A stretch of 64,000 nt of DNA from Datisca glomerata (GCA_003255025.1 QANY01008140.1:62001-126000), one strand, 5' to 3'. Positions 22,341-34,734 are shown, counted from the first letter of the stretch. Program-made: numbers and translations. The notes: generated by a model from the letters alone, not told the origin.

Positions 22341-22823
22341 CATGGACCAAGTGCGCCTCGACCCCCCTGCCCCACTCAGAAAAAGCTCTCACGCCCCAGC
22401 TCACTGCCTAGCGCGCCTCGACTCCACAGCAAGCATACCACCACTAGACCATGCCATCACTGGACCCCTCGAGTGAGCTCGATCGCGCTTGGCTTCACCC
22501 ACTCGTGCCGCCACTCGACTTGATTTCTCTTTTCAAAAAGGGGGAGAAGGAAGTAGGGAATCCTAAAAAAATTCCAAGAAATTAAATTTTTTCAAAACTT
22601 GCACCACAAAAATTTATCTTTATAAATTTGACCCCATGTAGCATGGAGATGCCTACATCACACAAAGGAGACACTTAGAGCATAATGGATCGACATATCC
22701 CGCACACACCACGTAACGGGAATAATCAAATGCCCTGGTACTTGATAATACAATTGATTGCTACATTGAATAAATTGTGTACAAGCCTGATTACTCCACA
22801 TCGTGCTTGCACAAGGGACTGAA
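22341..22823. other. End of the retrotransposon internal region
   Basis: About 480 bp up to the 3' LTR with no gene seen. A short purine-rich run (aagggactgaagg) lies at the LTR border, where the polypurine tract is expected, but it is weak. Confidence 0.4.
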
Positions 22824-23881
22824 GGTACATGAGGGTTGACGACCTTAACGTTGAATACCCGTAAAATACAACTCTTACGGCGTATCCGGAGTGTCTCCAC
22901 CAAGGACATACCATGGAGTGTCACCGCTGAGGTGCACTCCTTAGGGTGCCGCCATTGAGGTGCACCCCCCTTAAGGTGGTGCCACTGAGGTACTTGTGGG
23001 GGTCGTCCTCATGGCAGCACCATAGGGTCTCACCCATACGGTAGCATCATTGATGTCACCCTCATGGGTGTAACATGGAGGTGCCTTGATCACCTTTCAT
23101 AATGTAACTTGAAGACGACAATGACATACTTCAGATAAGTCGTATCACACCGCTACATTATTATAACGAGTCATCATATCATAAACCACCAAGTCAAGTG
23201 ACAAAGACTTAGGTGGACGTATGATTGTCTGGGAATGTTTGAGAGACTGTAGACTGGTAGGATTAGAGGCGAGGCTACGTTGTACTCGAAGGGGGACATA
23301 TATCATTGGTACGACCACTCTAGACATTGAGGGTGTGCTAACCTCCCACTTTGGAGAGGGGTTTGGTTTGAAAGAACCCTTGGAGAGAGGGCGTTTGGTG
23401 AACACCGTTGTTGCGCCTCACCGGCTAGGTGTGTTCTCCCTAGATCATGGTCATTACATAAAGACACGTGACATCACCCGATTGGCTCATGTGTAATCCT
23501 TCTCTTACTCACTTAATCATGATCAGTCAGCTTAGGTGGCACGATTTGATTGGTGGGCTTGCAACTAATCAATGGATTAATTGCAATGGTCCCCCTCCTC
23601 CTTTTGTTCACCTATAAAAAAAGGACTCTTCCTTCATTTGAGCAGGATTGGAAGTTTAGAGAGAGAAACTCCCACCTTAGAGAGAGAAGCTCTCATTTCT
23701 AGAGTGAGAAACTCTCACTTCTAGAAAGAGATAGAGCAAGCATTTGTCACCACCCTTGAATGTCTAGAGTGCTCCCCTTCACCTCCCGGCGTTCTCCCCG
23801 ACGTTCTTAGATGATTTTTCGGTCACAGGCTTATACTAGACCACTCATGCACCTCTCCTACGTGACACGTTTGTATCTACA
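22824..23881 (+). repeat. 3' LTR
   Basis: A 1058-bp direct copy of 12757-13633. It contains blocks absent from the 5' copy: extra 'ccattgaggtgcac' units at about 22935-23030, the 'aaccaccaagtcaagtgac' block near 23186, and 'tggcacgatttgattgg' near 23539. TATAAAA lies at 23613-23619. It ends TCTACA and is followed by the CACGT duplication. Confidence 0.88.
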
Positions 23882-23886
23882 CACGT

Positions 23887-24563
23887 TTTCTACTTTAAAA
23901 AATGAATGTAGTAAGAAATTAACAAATTTCAAAACTCTAACCCTAAAAATGATTCAATTATAAGATCCAACCTAAAAAAGAATCTAAAATTCATGAAAAT
24001 ATAGTATTATTTAAATTGTATTATTAAAAGTGTACTCATGTAAATATAATATTATTTGATTTTTGGTACTATGTACGATTTGATTTAATTTGTGTGAGAG
24101 AAACAATTTTTCTCTTATTTGAATTGTACTATTAAAAGTGTACAATTCATGAAAATGTAGTATTATTTGATTTTTGGTACTATGTACAATTTGATTTCAT
24201 TTGTGTGAGAGAAACAATTTGTTTCTTATGACTATTTTTATCTGAAACAATTTTTTTCTTATTTGAATTGTATTATTAAAAGTGTACAATTCATGAAAAT
24301 GTAGTATTATTTGATTTTTGGTACTATGTACAATTTGATTTCATTTGTGTGAGAGAGACAATTTATTTCTTATGACTATTTTTATCTGATTTTTCTTTAT
24401 CATATTAAAATTAGGTAAGTAACTTTGTTCGAACTTCATTTTTTTCTACTGCAGAGACATCTCATATCTTGAATAGAATGCAATTCACTATTTTAATATT
24501 TCATTTTCACTTATTTATTTTTAGAGTTTTAGTTCATTATATTAATATTTTTTTCTTTGTAGT
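23887..24563. repeat. AT-rich flank with ~110-145-bp tandem repeats
   Basis: After the target duplication the DNA is AT-rich. Between about 24000 and 24400, three copies of a unit share 'tattatttgatttttggta', 'ctatgtacaatttgat' and 'tttgtgtgagaga'. The third copy has an extra ~33 bp. No gene is seen. Confidence 0.75.
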
Positions 24564-26120
24564 TAGGGGTGTGCAGTTTTTTCCGAACCGATTGATTCTT
24601 TTAATAAAACAATTGTAATCGTTCGGTTATTTTTAATAATCAATTTTTTGGTTCGGTTATTTTTTTCAATAACTCCGTAATCGGTTCGAATTGATTTCAA
24701 CCGTTTTTTAGTATATACTTTATATATTATATTATTAATTTATATTGAGTTGAGTTGAGGTAAAAAAAAAAACAAAACCAATTAACCCTAACACTCACCT
24801 CGCTCACGCCTCCATCCTCTCGACAACTCTCCCTCAGTCCCTCGTCCACCATTTTCTTTCCTCAGTCCCTCTCGACAACCATCGTCGAGCTTGAAGCTTC
24901 CATAGTCTCTCTATCTTTGTCTCTTTGAAGGTATGTACAGATTCAAACTTAGCTTAGTCTTTCTGTCTCTGTCTCTTTGAATCGTAGATTTGTTAACAAA
25001 TCTGCCTACTTCTACTGTGATAATTTCTTCATATGTTAGCTTAGATTTTTTAGCTTCGAATCGTAGATTTGTTAACAAATCTGCCTCTGAATCGTAGATC
25101 TGTTAACAAATTGTAAGTTTGATGATTCAATTTTCTGAGACTTTTTGAATCAGCTTTTGATTGTATTCATGACATCCTAATTTACTTTAAGTCTATATAG
25201 TCTCTTTGTCTCTGTAAATGAATTACGTGGATAAAGATAGAACATACAAAGTTTCTCTTGTTCATCACTGCATGTAAGGTATACAATTTATTTGTCCAAA
25301 GCATGTACGTATCTAGGTTTTGTATCAAAGTTTCTATTGTTCATCACTGCTAATTTATTACCTTAAACTGAGGCATATTATGCAAGCAGTGATGCCTTAC
25401 CCATTTTTTGAACCATTTACTAGTCCAAGTTTTCTTGAAATCCTGGATTGAATAACTGAATGATTGTGTGATGCTAATGTAAGTAACCCTAGAGTCTCTT
25501 TGATGTCAAGGTATATCTAGTTTACCTCTATTCTATTGTTATTAGTTTGTAACCAAATTTAAACTTGCTTTTCTCTTTCTTTGCTTTGTAAATGAGTTAT
25601 GTGGATAAATGAGTTTTGTAAATGAGTTATGTGGATGAGTTCTAAAGTGTCTTTCGCAGTGTATTGGCTTCTAAGACAGTTGAAGCTCTCATTTGTGCAA
25701 AGAATTGGCTTTTAAGTAAACCAATACGAGTGGATCTAAATGAGATAGTGTCAACTGAACAAGGTAACGCCTTTCAAATTTACAATATTGTTTTTCATAT
25801 TATTACATATCTTTTAATGCTATAATGTGATCATTATTAATTCTTTCACGCTTTCTTTAATAGAACGTGTGAACGTGATGGAAGAGTCTCAGTCTACAAT
25901 AGCAACGATATGATGGACTTGAAGGTGTTCATGATGGCGGACATGAATGTGTTCAGTGTGTTGTTTTTTTCTTTTTGATGATGAACATGGACATGAAGTT
26001 TGCTGTTTTTTATGGATGTTTTAAACTTTTCATTTTATATTGTTGGACTTTAATTATTGTAACATGCTGCTGATATTTTGTTAGATATTTGGATTTAGTA
26101 GTATTAAAAATGAAATGGAG
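24564..26120 (+). mobile_element. hAT-like element remnant
   Basis: The left end 'taggggtgtgcagtttt' followed by GGTTCGGTTA and ACCGATT motifs is typical of plant hAT termini. A transposase C-terminal fragment lies at 25650-25920. No matching right terminus or 8-bp duplication was found; the caulimovirid remnant starts close to where it should end. The interior has CT-rich leader-like DNA (24790-24930) and repeats of 'gaatcgtagatttgttaac' near 24990-25090. Confidence 0.6.
25650..25920 (+). pseudogene. hAT transposase C-terminal fragment
   Basis: The frame around 25660-25765 reads VLASKTVEALICAKNWLL followed by a Pro-, Asp- and Glu-containing stretch. This matches the C-terminal dimerisation region of plant hAT transposases (Ac/RICESLEEPER type), where a 'TVEALIC..NWL' block closes the domain. 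It is followed by a GTAACG donor and a short terminal exon (ERVNVMEESQSTIATI, stop near 25912). The BED finger and catalytic core are absent. Confidence 0.6.
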
Positions 26121-26164
26121 GTTAGTGTATGGAGTAATGGAAACTATATTTGATTATTGATATT

Positions 26165-27192
26165 CGATTTGTTTTATTATCAATCAGATGTCTGATGATA
26201 TCTACTTCTTTAGTATATGGTTTTGTTATGAATTCAAAAGTAATATCAACAGTATCAACTATGGTATGGATACCAGAGGTACCAATTCTGGTGATAGACA
26301 TAATCAAATTAAAAAAAGGATTGCCTAAGATGATACTTTGTGTCATATTCTTGATTAGCACAAATGAAGTAGGTATGAAAACTCCATGTTTCAGATAAGC
26401 ACTTCTGGTATCTTGTAAGGGGTTCTCATGGAATTCTCACTTGCGCTTGTCAAAGATTGGGTGCTTTTATGAAAGTATTTTAAAGGGATAAGACCTTCAA
26501 GGATGCAGTTCATATCTACACCACTATCAACTAAGACAATGACGTCAGTAATAATGAAATCAGGCTTGATTACTAATGTTATCTCCGTGTACCATTTATG
26601 GAAGGTTACTTGGTTCAGCAGAAATAAATACAGATAAATTTTCTTTGTCTGATCTAGTGAGATCTAACAAGGCTAATTTGGTGAAGTCAGATGTTGGCTT
26701 TGACTTTGACTTGGCTGATCTGGTGAAGGCAGATCTGGATGAGTCTATATGGGTTTTTCCTTTAGTTGTAGACTGTTTGAGTAGATTGAGATCCTGGGAA
26801 AGGATTTGATTCACAGTATTTAGCTACTGAATTTCAAATTTAATTATATTAATCTCCATTTTCAGATCAGAAATGGTAACAGGTTTGAGAGGTATATAAT
26901 CCTGTTGAATACGGTTTAACAATTCTTTCATACTGTAATTTTCTACGGGTCTAATCTTAGGAGTGGAATATTCCTTGTAACAGGTTTCTAGGAATTTTAA
27001 TTTCATCTCTGGATCAGTAATTTGATTGGCTGTAGCAAGAAGAAATCTCTGAGTATCAGTTAATATGTTTAGAATTGGTCCATTTAGATCTAAACCGTTC
27101 ATCTCAACTATTTCCTTCCAATAGTTGGTTTCTGTTATGGCATTGTGGGTTTTAGAGCTGTAACAAGGTTGATCTTAACGTTCAGATGTGGC
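26165..27192 (-). pseudogene. Caulimovirid unit C: pre-protease and protease, truncated
   Basis: The third and shortest copy of the repeated segment. 26824-27102 corresponds to the helical pre-protease region. 26122-26600 is the protease; its active-site motif reads DSGV where the family has DSG(A/T). An in-frame stop follows the pre-protease piece. The copy stops near 26165, at the hAT remnant, before any reverse transcriptase. Confidence 0.75.
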
Positions 27193-29181
27193 AGAAGAGT
27201 CAGACAAGGATAGAAGTCACGGATGTAATTCAGACTTTCTAAGAATCTTTATAATTGGGTTTTATCCCTAATTTCATCTAGAAATTTAGATGTGAAGTCT
27301 ATACTACGGTTAATAGGAATGATAGTGCCATGAGAAATGTTATGGCCTAAGAATCTTACTATTGTTTGGAATACTTTCATTTTACTGGCGGATAAAACTA
27401 AACCATTTCTGTTAATAACATTCTTGAAAATTTGCAGATGTTTAAAATGCTGATCTATAGATGATGAAAAAATTAAGACACCATCAATGTAACTGAAAAT
27501 AAGTGCAGTATAAGCATTAAAGATATCATTCATGATATGTTGGATTTCAGATGGATCATTTTTTACACCAAATTGTAAGACATTTTATTCATAATGGCCA
27601 AATGGTACAGTAAATGCAGTTTTATACCTATCTGGTTCAACTACTTGGATTTGCCAAAATCCTGATTTCAGATCAAATTTTGAGAAAATTACTTAGTCAT
27701 AAGGTCTATCTAGTAGATCTTTTTTATTGGGTATTGGATATCTAATCCATTGTAAAGTATCATTAAGCAGTTTATAATTGATCACTAATCTAGGTGATCC
27801 TCTTTCTATCTCAGTATTTTTATTAACATAGAAACCAGTACAACTCCAAGGAGATTTATTGGGCCTAATTAATTTTTTCTGTAATAATGATTCAATTACA
27901 GTTTTGCAGAGTTCTAAGTATTCTTTTTTCATCTGACTAGGTCTAGATTTGGTAGGAATAGTTTTCTCATTGAAGTCAGGATGATGTGGTAGTGAGATTA
28001 TGTGTTTCTTCCTATCCAAGAAGGCATTAGGAATATCACTACAAATTTCAGATTGGAATTCATGGAGAATCGTTTTAATTTTATTCTGTATTACAGGTTG
28101 TTGTATACATTGATCAATAGTGAGAAAGTGTATTTCTTTCTGTAACAATTTTAACTAATTTGTTTTATTATCAATCATAATCTGATGGTATCTACTTCTT
28201 TAGTATATGGTTTTGTTATGAATTCAACAGTAATATCAACAGTATCAACTACGGTATGTATACCAGACGTATCAATTCTAGTGATAGGCATAATCGAATT
28301 AAGAAAATGATTGTCTAAGATGATACTTTGTGTCATATTCTTGATGTGCACAAATGAAGCAGGTATGCAAACTCCTTGTTTGCAGATAAGCGCTTCTGGT
28401 ATCTTGTACTGGATTCTCATGGAATTACCACTTGCGCTTATCAAAGATTGGGTGGTTTTATGAAAGTATTTTAAAGGGATAAGACCTTCATAGATGTAGT
28501 TCATATCTGCACCACTATCAACTAAGACAATGGCGTCAATAATAATGAAATCAGGTTTGATTACTAATGTAAGCTTCATGTACCATTTCTGGAAGGTTAC
28601 TTGGTTCAGCAGAAATAAATTCAGATTATTTTTGTTTGTATAATCTGGTGAGATCTAACAAGACTGATCTGGTGAAGTTAAAGGTTGGCTTTGACTTTGA
28701 CTTGGCTGATCTGGTGAAGGCAGATCTGATGAGTTTAAAGGGATTTTTCCTTTAGTTGTAGATTGTTTGAGTAGATTGAGAGCTTAGGAAAGGATTTGAT
28801 TCGCAATCTTTAGCTGCTGAATTTCAGATTTAATTACATTAATCTCCATTTTCCGATCAGAAATGGTAACATGTTTGTGAGGTATATAATCCTGTTGAAT
28901 ACGGTTTAACAGTTCTTTCATATTGTATTTTTCTACGGGTCTGATCTCAGGAGTGAAATATACCTTGTAACAGGTTTCTAGAAATTTTAATTTCATCTCT
29001 CGATCAGTAATATGATTGGCTGTAGTAAGAAGAGAACTCTGGGTATCAGTTAATACGTTTAGACTTGGTCCATTTAGATCTAAATCATTCATCTCAACTA
29101 TTTCCTTCCAATAGTTGGTTTCTGTTATGGCAATTTTGGTTTTAGAGCTGCAACAAAGTTAATCTGGCTATTCAAAGTGGT
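27193..29181 (-). pseudogene. Caulimovirid unit B: pre-protease, protease, reverse transcriptase
   Basis: The second copy, 1989 bp. 28784-29092 is the pre-protease region and 28175-28579 the protease with an intact-looking DSGA motif. 27693-28148 is the N-terminal reverse-transcriptase part and 27249-27533 its palm region. The polymerase motif that should be YIDD reads YIDG here, so a metal-binding aspartate is lost. Stops separate the pieces. The unit ends in the thumb-proximal region, at the junction with unit C. Confidence 0.8.
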
Positions 29182-31148
29182 AGAAGAGTCAGACAAGGAT
29201 AAAAGTCATAGATGTAATTCAGACTTCCTAAGAATCTTTGTAATTGGGTTTTATCTCTAATTTCATCTGAAAATTTAGATGCGAAGACTATATTACTGTT
29301 AATAGGAATGATAGTGCCATTAGAAATGTTATGGCCTAAGAATCTTACTGTTGTTTGGAATACTTTCATTTTACTGGTAGATAAAACTAAACCATTTTTG
29401 TTAACAACATTCTTGAAAATTTGCAGATGTTTAAAATGCCGATCTATAGATGATGATAAAATTAAGGCATCGTCAATGTAATAGATAATAAATGAAGTAT
29501 AAACATTAAAGATATCATTCATGATATGCTGAAATTCAGATGGACCATTTTTTACACCAAATGGTAAAACATTTCATTCATAATGACCAAAGGGTACAGT
29601 AAATGCAGTTTTATACCTGTCTGGTTCAACTACTTGGATTTGCCAAAATCTTGATTTCAGATCAAATTTTGAGAAAATCACTGAGTCATAAGGTCTATCT
29701 AGTAGATCTTTTTTATTGGGTATTGGATATCTAATCCATTGTAAATCATCATTAAGCGGTTTATATAGGCGATCCTCTTTCTATCTCAGCATTTTTATTA
29801 ATATAGAAGCCAGTATAACTCCAAGGAGATTTACTGGGCCTAATTAATTTTTTTTGTAATAATGATTCAATTTCAGTTTTACAGAGTTCTAAGTATTCTT
29901 TTTTCATCTGACTAGGTCTAGATTTGGTAGGAATAGTTTTCTCATTGAAGTCAGGATGATATGGTAGCGAGATGATGTGTTTCTTCCTATCCCAGAAGGC
30001 ATTAGGAATATCACTACAGATTTCATATTAGAATTCATGGAGAATCGTTTTAATTTTATTTTGTATTGCATGTTATTGTATACGTTGATCAATCATCAGA
30101 AAGTGTATTTCTTTCCTTAACAAATTTAACTGATTTATTTTATTATCAATTAGATGTCTGGTGATATCTACTTCTTCAGTATATGGTTTTGTTATGAATT
30201 CAAAAGTAATATCAACAGTATCAACTACGGTGGATACCAGAGGTATCAATTCTGGTGATAGGCATAATCGAATTAAGAAAAGGATTGCCTAAGATCATAC
30301 TTTGTGTCATATTCTTGATGAGCACAAATTAAGCAGGTATGCAAACTCCATGTTTGCAGATAAGCGCTTCTGGTATCTTATACTAGATTATCATGGAATT
30401 ACCACTTGCACTTATCAAAGATTGGGTGATTTTATGAAAGTATTTTAAAGGGATAAAACCTTCATGGACGTAGTTCATATCTGCACCACTATTAACTAAG
30501 ACAATGATGTCAGTAATAATGAAATGAGGTTCGATTACTAACGTAATCTTCGTGTACCATTTCTGGAAGGTTACTTGGTTCAACAGAAATAAATACGAAT
30601 TATTTTCCTTTGTCTGATCTGGTGAGATCTGACAAGGCTGATCTGGTGAAGTCAAAGGTTGGCTTTGAATTTGACTTAGCTGATCTGTGAAGGTGGATCT
30701 GGTGAGTCTAAAGGGGTTTTTCCTTTAGCTGTAGACTGATTGAGTAGATTGAGATCCTGGGAAATGATTTGATTCACAGTCTTTAGCTGCTGAATTTCAG
30801 ATTTAATTATATTAATCTTCATTTTCATATCAGAAATGGTAATAGGTTTGTGAGGTATATAATCCTGTGGAATATGATTTAACAGTTTTTTTCATATTGT
30901 AATTTTCTATGTGTCTGATCTCAGAAGTAGAATATTCCTTGTAACAGGTTTCTAGAAATTTTAATTTCATCTCTAGATCAGTAATTTGATCGGCTATAGC
31001 AAGAATTGAGTATCAGTTAATACGTTTAGACCTGGTTCATTTAGATCTAAACCGTTCATCTCAACTATTGCCTTCCAATAGTTGGTTTATGTTATGGAAT
31101 TACAGGTTTTAGAGCTGCAACAAGGTTGATCTGGCTGTTCAGATGTGG
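29182..31148 (-). pseudogene. Caulimovirid unit A: pre-protease, protease, reverse transcriptase
   Basis: The first copy, 1967 bp, contiguous with the coat-protein region upstream. The pre-protease region (about 30740-31130) is broken. The protease (30383-30655) reads NSGA, so the catalytic aspartate is replaced by asparagine. The reverse transcriptase spans about 29172-30120, and YIDD is retained in the piece at 29172-29522. Several frameshifts are present. Confidence 0.8.
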
Positions 31149-32470
31149 AGAAGAGCCAGACTCAGATGCATAAACCTATTAACTGAACTAGCAGTAGAAC
31201 TGTGTTCAGAGAGGCAGTTCAAAATCTTCTGTAGTGTCGCTTCATCGAAAGATAATTCATGAAGTTTCTTTCTGAATTTAGATCGGCATTTGTTGGCAAA
31301 GTGTCCTGGTAAGCCACACTTATAACAGATAGCTTTAACTTAATGTTGTGAGGTTTCTGATGTGGCTGATGTCTATGTTTCGACTCTTTATGTCTGAATT
31401 TCTTTATAGACAAGTATTTTTTATGGGATTTATAGGGCTTAGGTGTAGAAGTCCTATGTGGTTTGGATGAAGAGGGATACTTGATCTTAGTATTATAGAA
31501 AAATTGATTACAGAATTCACCTAATTATTTTATGCTGTCAAGATTTTAACTTTTCATCATATGTTGTAATTTCATATAATTGCATAATCTCAGTCCTTCT
31601 TCTATGACTAGGGCAATGAGATGTCCATAAGTATATTGATCATAGAGAATATACATTTGATCATGCTTATCTCAGAGTTTTCTTCGGACTCTTTCAGTAA
31701 ACAGACTAGGAAGGCCATCAATGAACTTTGCCTTCCACTGTTCACTGGTTGCATCTCCACTCTGCATGACTTTCATAAGAAAGACATCCTTGTACCATCT
31801 AAAGTGGATGAGAGAGGGGCATCTCAAATTTTGGAGTAGTTCTCTATGTCTATCAATATTGATGATTCCTGGGCCAAGGAAATGGTTGATAATGGATTGG
31901 GTCAGGGTGTAACAGGCATATTCAGTTCTGGTATGGGTACCAGGGATCGGGTCCATGTTAATTTTGAAAGAATTTAGAATTTCTTGGCATTGACTTTCAG
32001 TGAGACAGTTGTCCCACCAGCCTTTCAGAGTTCAAATGAATCCATTGACCAGGAACCTGCAGATCTGGTGATCTGTATTATCATTATGTTTACAAACAGA
32101 AGAATACATGATCAGTTGATGAATGGTCTCGAAGACCTGACATTCTGTTTTGCCATCTATGTTCCATTCATAAATAGTTTTGCATGGTAAGATTTCTGGG
32201 AATGAAGAAAGTCTTCTTCATGTAAGATATCTTGAGGAGTAGGTCTAGGGTAATAATACCTACTGGGTCCAGTTAATGTCATACAAGTAGTAGGCCTTTT
32301 AGAGTAGCTAGAAGAGAGTTTATTGATGGAATCATCAAAATTCTTCTAAGTATCTAAGATTTGAGATAAAAAATATTCCTCGGATTCTTCAAGATTGAAT
32401 GAATCATTCTGATTTATCATATTCAATTGTCCTGAAGAAGATTTAAGTATGAAGCTCTTATCTGGTGTGG
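31149..32470 (-). pseudogene. Caulimovirid coat-protein region and zinc knuckle
   Basis: 31672-31956 and its neighbours in other frames read as the capsid core of caulimovirids (the F-x-W-Y-K-D and W-K-x-K-F-I-x-G-L-P pattern). A CX2CX4HX4C zinc knuckle sits at 31286-31327, with all four ligands present and aromatic/basic residues between them. Such knuckles bind viral nucleic acid. Multiple stops and frameshifts break the region, so no product is expected. Confidence 0.75.
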
Positions 32471-32494
32471 AGAGTTTGAGATTCTTTATTTTTC

Positions 32495-33439
32495 TCATAA
32501 TGGTCTCCATAAAGTGTTCTCCTTCTTGCTAGATTTGAGTTTAAAATTTTGAACATCTAGAGGAGGCTTAAGAGTTACAGGTTCAATAGCCGGCTTTTGT
32601 TTTTTTGGTGGAGGAGTTTTAGTCTGGATCTCCTGGATTTGAGTGACTTGATTATCTATCCTAGTTAACTGTGTTCCTAAAGTTTGAAGGAAGAGGTTTG
32701 TGTAATTATTCTGGTTAATTAAGGGTAGAATATCTTTCACCTTAACAGAGTGTTGATGGTTGGTCTTTTCTGGAACCTCAGTATAGGGGTTAATAACCAA
32801 TGGTTTCTGGTTTCCTTGTCCTGGAGCAAGCTCTGACGATAAGGGTGGTGGATGTATAGCTTGGTACGTTTTACCACTGGTAGTAGTCCACGTTTTCTGT
32901 ATATTGGTCAGAACTTGTAACTGTTGGTCATCTTGTAGTTTGACTCTTTGGGTGAGCTAGTAATACCATTCAGGAAAAGACTGAAGGCGTTGATCCTGTT
33001 CTAATTGGAAGTACTATAGGTTTTACAGATCTAAAAGCTGTTGAGGATTATGGTTGGAGAAATATCAATCTCTAAAATCCTTATACTTTGGTTGCATAAA
33101 ATCCTGGTGAAGACTTTGTCTTAATACACTATTGGGTGTAAAATCCATTTAGATGTTGAATTGCATATCACTGGCGGTTGGGCTCGTTGGCCTTCTGTTA
33201 TTGGTGGATTAAACACCATGAGGAATCTGGTTATCAAATATGTGAATACCTCCAATCTGATCTTTTGAAAGATAAGAATGGTTAGATTCTTCTAATCCTA
33301 TAGGGTCAACTATGGATGATCTAGATGATTCTGATATTTCTACTTTATAGGGAGGAATATATATATATATATTACAAAGACATATAGTAATAAAATATAT
33401 TATCATTATGTATTCATGATGTAAAAGTTGATAATTCAA
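32495..33439 (-). pseudogene. Caulimovirid upstream region (linker before the coat protein)
   Basis: The frame at 32495-32800 encodes a Lys/Gln/Pro-rich 101-residue piece (with TPPPKKQKPAIEPV). The piece at 33209-33439 ends SKDQIGGIHIFDNQIPHGV before a stop. Both lie where the movement-protein end and the variable linker before the capsid would be in a caulimovirid polyprotein. I see no convincing movement-protein core. Confidence 0.5.
33357..33372. repeat. (AT)n microsatellite at the upstream border of the viral remnant
   Basis: A run of TA dinucleotides at the point where viral similarity fades. Endogenous pararetroviruses are often found next to AT repeats. Confidence 0.7.
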
Positions 33440-33440
33440 A

Positions 33441-33908
33441 ATTTTATGAACTTTATTATTTATATTTTTTCAAACTCGTGCATAGTACGGGTATATAATT
33501 AGTAATAAATATAAAGCTTTCATTTCGCTAAATTGTCTTTATGGTTCCCATTAGTTTGTTAGGATAAATAAATCCTAATTTGTATAAAAGACCGGGCTAA
33601 CCAAATTTCTTACCGGGCTAGACCAGTTTGTCTAGTTTGTTTGTTTTCTTTTATTATTTATTTTTAAATAAATCAGATTTTATTACGAGACCAAGAAGGA
33701 TAAAACAAGCAAACAACTTGCATAAATTTTCAATCAATACTTTATTCTCAATCCAAACCAACTTACTGCAGTCTTTGAAACTGATTGGAACGTGGAATGT
33801 TATTCAAAACTTTCCCATCCATTTCTGGTCGCTAGTTTCTAACTCCTCTTAATTCCTATCAACTAAGTCTACTCCACACCTAATACTGTAATTGAATAGA
33901 TAAAATCT
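33441..33908. other. Short intergenic stretch with a Helitron-like 3' end
   Basis: At about 33474-33507, 'ctcgtgcatagtacgggta' followed by 'tataattagt' resembles plant Helitron 3' ends (hairpin, GGGTA, CTAGT), with TTAG in place of CTAG. Its body is not identified. Nothing else is seen. Confidence 0.35.
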
Positions 33909-34462
33909 TGCATGACACGTGATAAGATTTAGATTGAAAATTCTATCAAAGAGAAGAATATCAAAAATTTAGAACGGATCAGACGATTATGATTAATTCG
34001 GCAGTGACAATATAATATGGTGGATAGGCTGAGCATGTGAGCCCATACCTGAGAAAGATCCCATCAATATGGGGCGCTTGCTGACAAAAAACCCATCAGC
34101 CGAAAGTATAGGGGGTGCGATCATTCCACACTATTTATTATTATTAAATTGCCACCTTCTTCAACAAGGCCTATATAAAGGCCCGTGTAATAAATGAGAG
34201 GAGATGGAGGATTTCCAGTTGAAGGAAAAATAGATGCAACCCAAGCAAAGTTTTATACAAAATATTTACTCTTCTCTCTTCTCTCATCATTCATGATGTA
34301 AAAGCATATACAGAAGAGAATATGATAAATCTTCCATGGTTTTTCCTTCATTTAAAGGTTTTCCACGTAAATGATGGTGCCTTTATTTTCTCATCCTCTC
34401 TTTAATTATTTTCTTTATTATTCGTTCATAGAGAGTTTTCTATACTGAAAAAATCATTTACA
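33909..34462 (+). repeat. 5' LTR of the non-coding element
   Basis: About 554 bp. TATATAA at 34172-34178 is a likely promoter, followed by 'aataaatgagaggag'. It holds about 130 bp (33950-34110) missing from the 3' copy. Confidence 0.7.
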
Positions 34463-34734
34463 TTTTTTGCTTTCATTGAGAGAGAAAAAAAACCCGAGAA
34501 ATCCCTTCTAAAACACCAAAAATAAAATCAAAGCCCTTTAACAACGAAAGTGGAAACGGAAATGGCAACGAGTTGGAAGCAGATATGAGAATGACAACAA
34601 GTACAAAACTAGAAACGAAATGAAAAATGATAAACTCGTTCATTGCATATTCGATTGGCTTATTTCTTTTACATTATCATCAGTTTCTAAAAAAATGATA
34701 GAATTTATTCGATTTGTGATAAACAAAGTCTTAA

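Larger units (their letters stand above)
12757..23881 (+). mobile_element. LTR retrotransposon, Ty3/gypsy, probably Tat-like, internally deleted
   Basis: Two direct LTRs (12757-13633 and 22824-23881) bound an 11.1-kb element. CACGT flanks it on both sides (12752-12756 and 23882-23886), and the LTR ends are TG...CA, apart from GG at the start of the 3' copy. The order inside is primer-site candidate, gag, a truncated integrase, a 60-bp tandem array, then a 3.4-kb antisense frame and GC-rich minisatellites before the 3' LTR. A long 3' region with tandem repeats and an antisense extra gene is known for the Tat lineage (Ogre/Retand group), which is my basis for the lineage. Protease, reverse transcriptase and RNase H are missing, so it is non-autonomous. 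Confidence 0.85.
26165..33440 (-). mobile_element. Endogenous caulimovirid (pararetrovirus) remnant with tandem internal segment
   Basis: All recognisable pieces lie on the minus strand in the gene order of Caulimoviridae: a coat-protein-like region, a CCHC zinc knuckle, an aspartic protease and a reverse transcriptase. No RNase H and no LTRs are seen. The protease and reverse-transcriptase segment occurs about 2.5 times head to tail (starts at 31148, 29181 and 27192). Every unit has stops or frameshifts, so it cannot produce virus. The order and the spacing of the coat protein suggest a petuvirus- or florendovirus-like source, but the genus is inference. An (AT)n run borders the upstream end. 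Confidence 0.8.
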
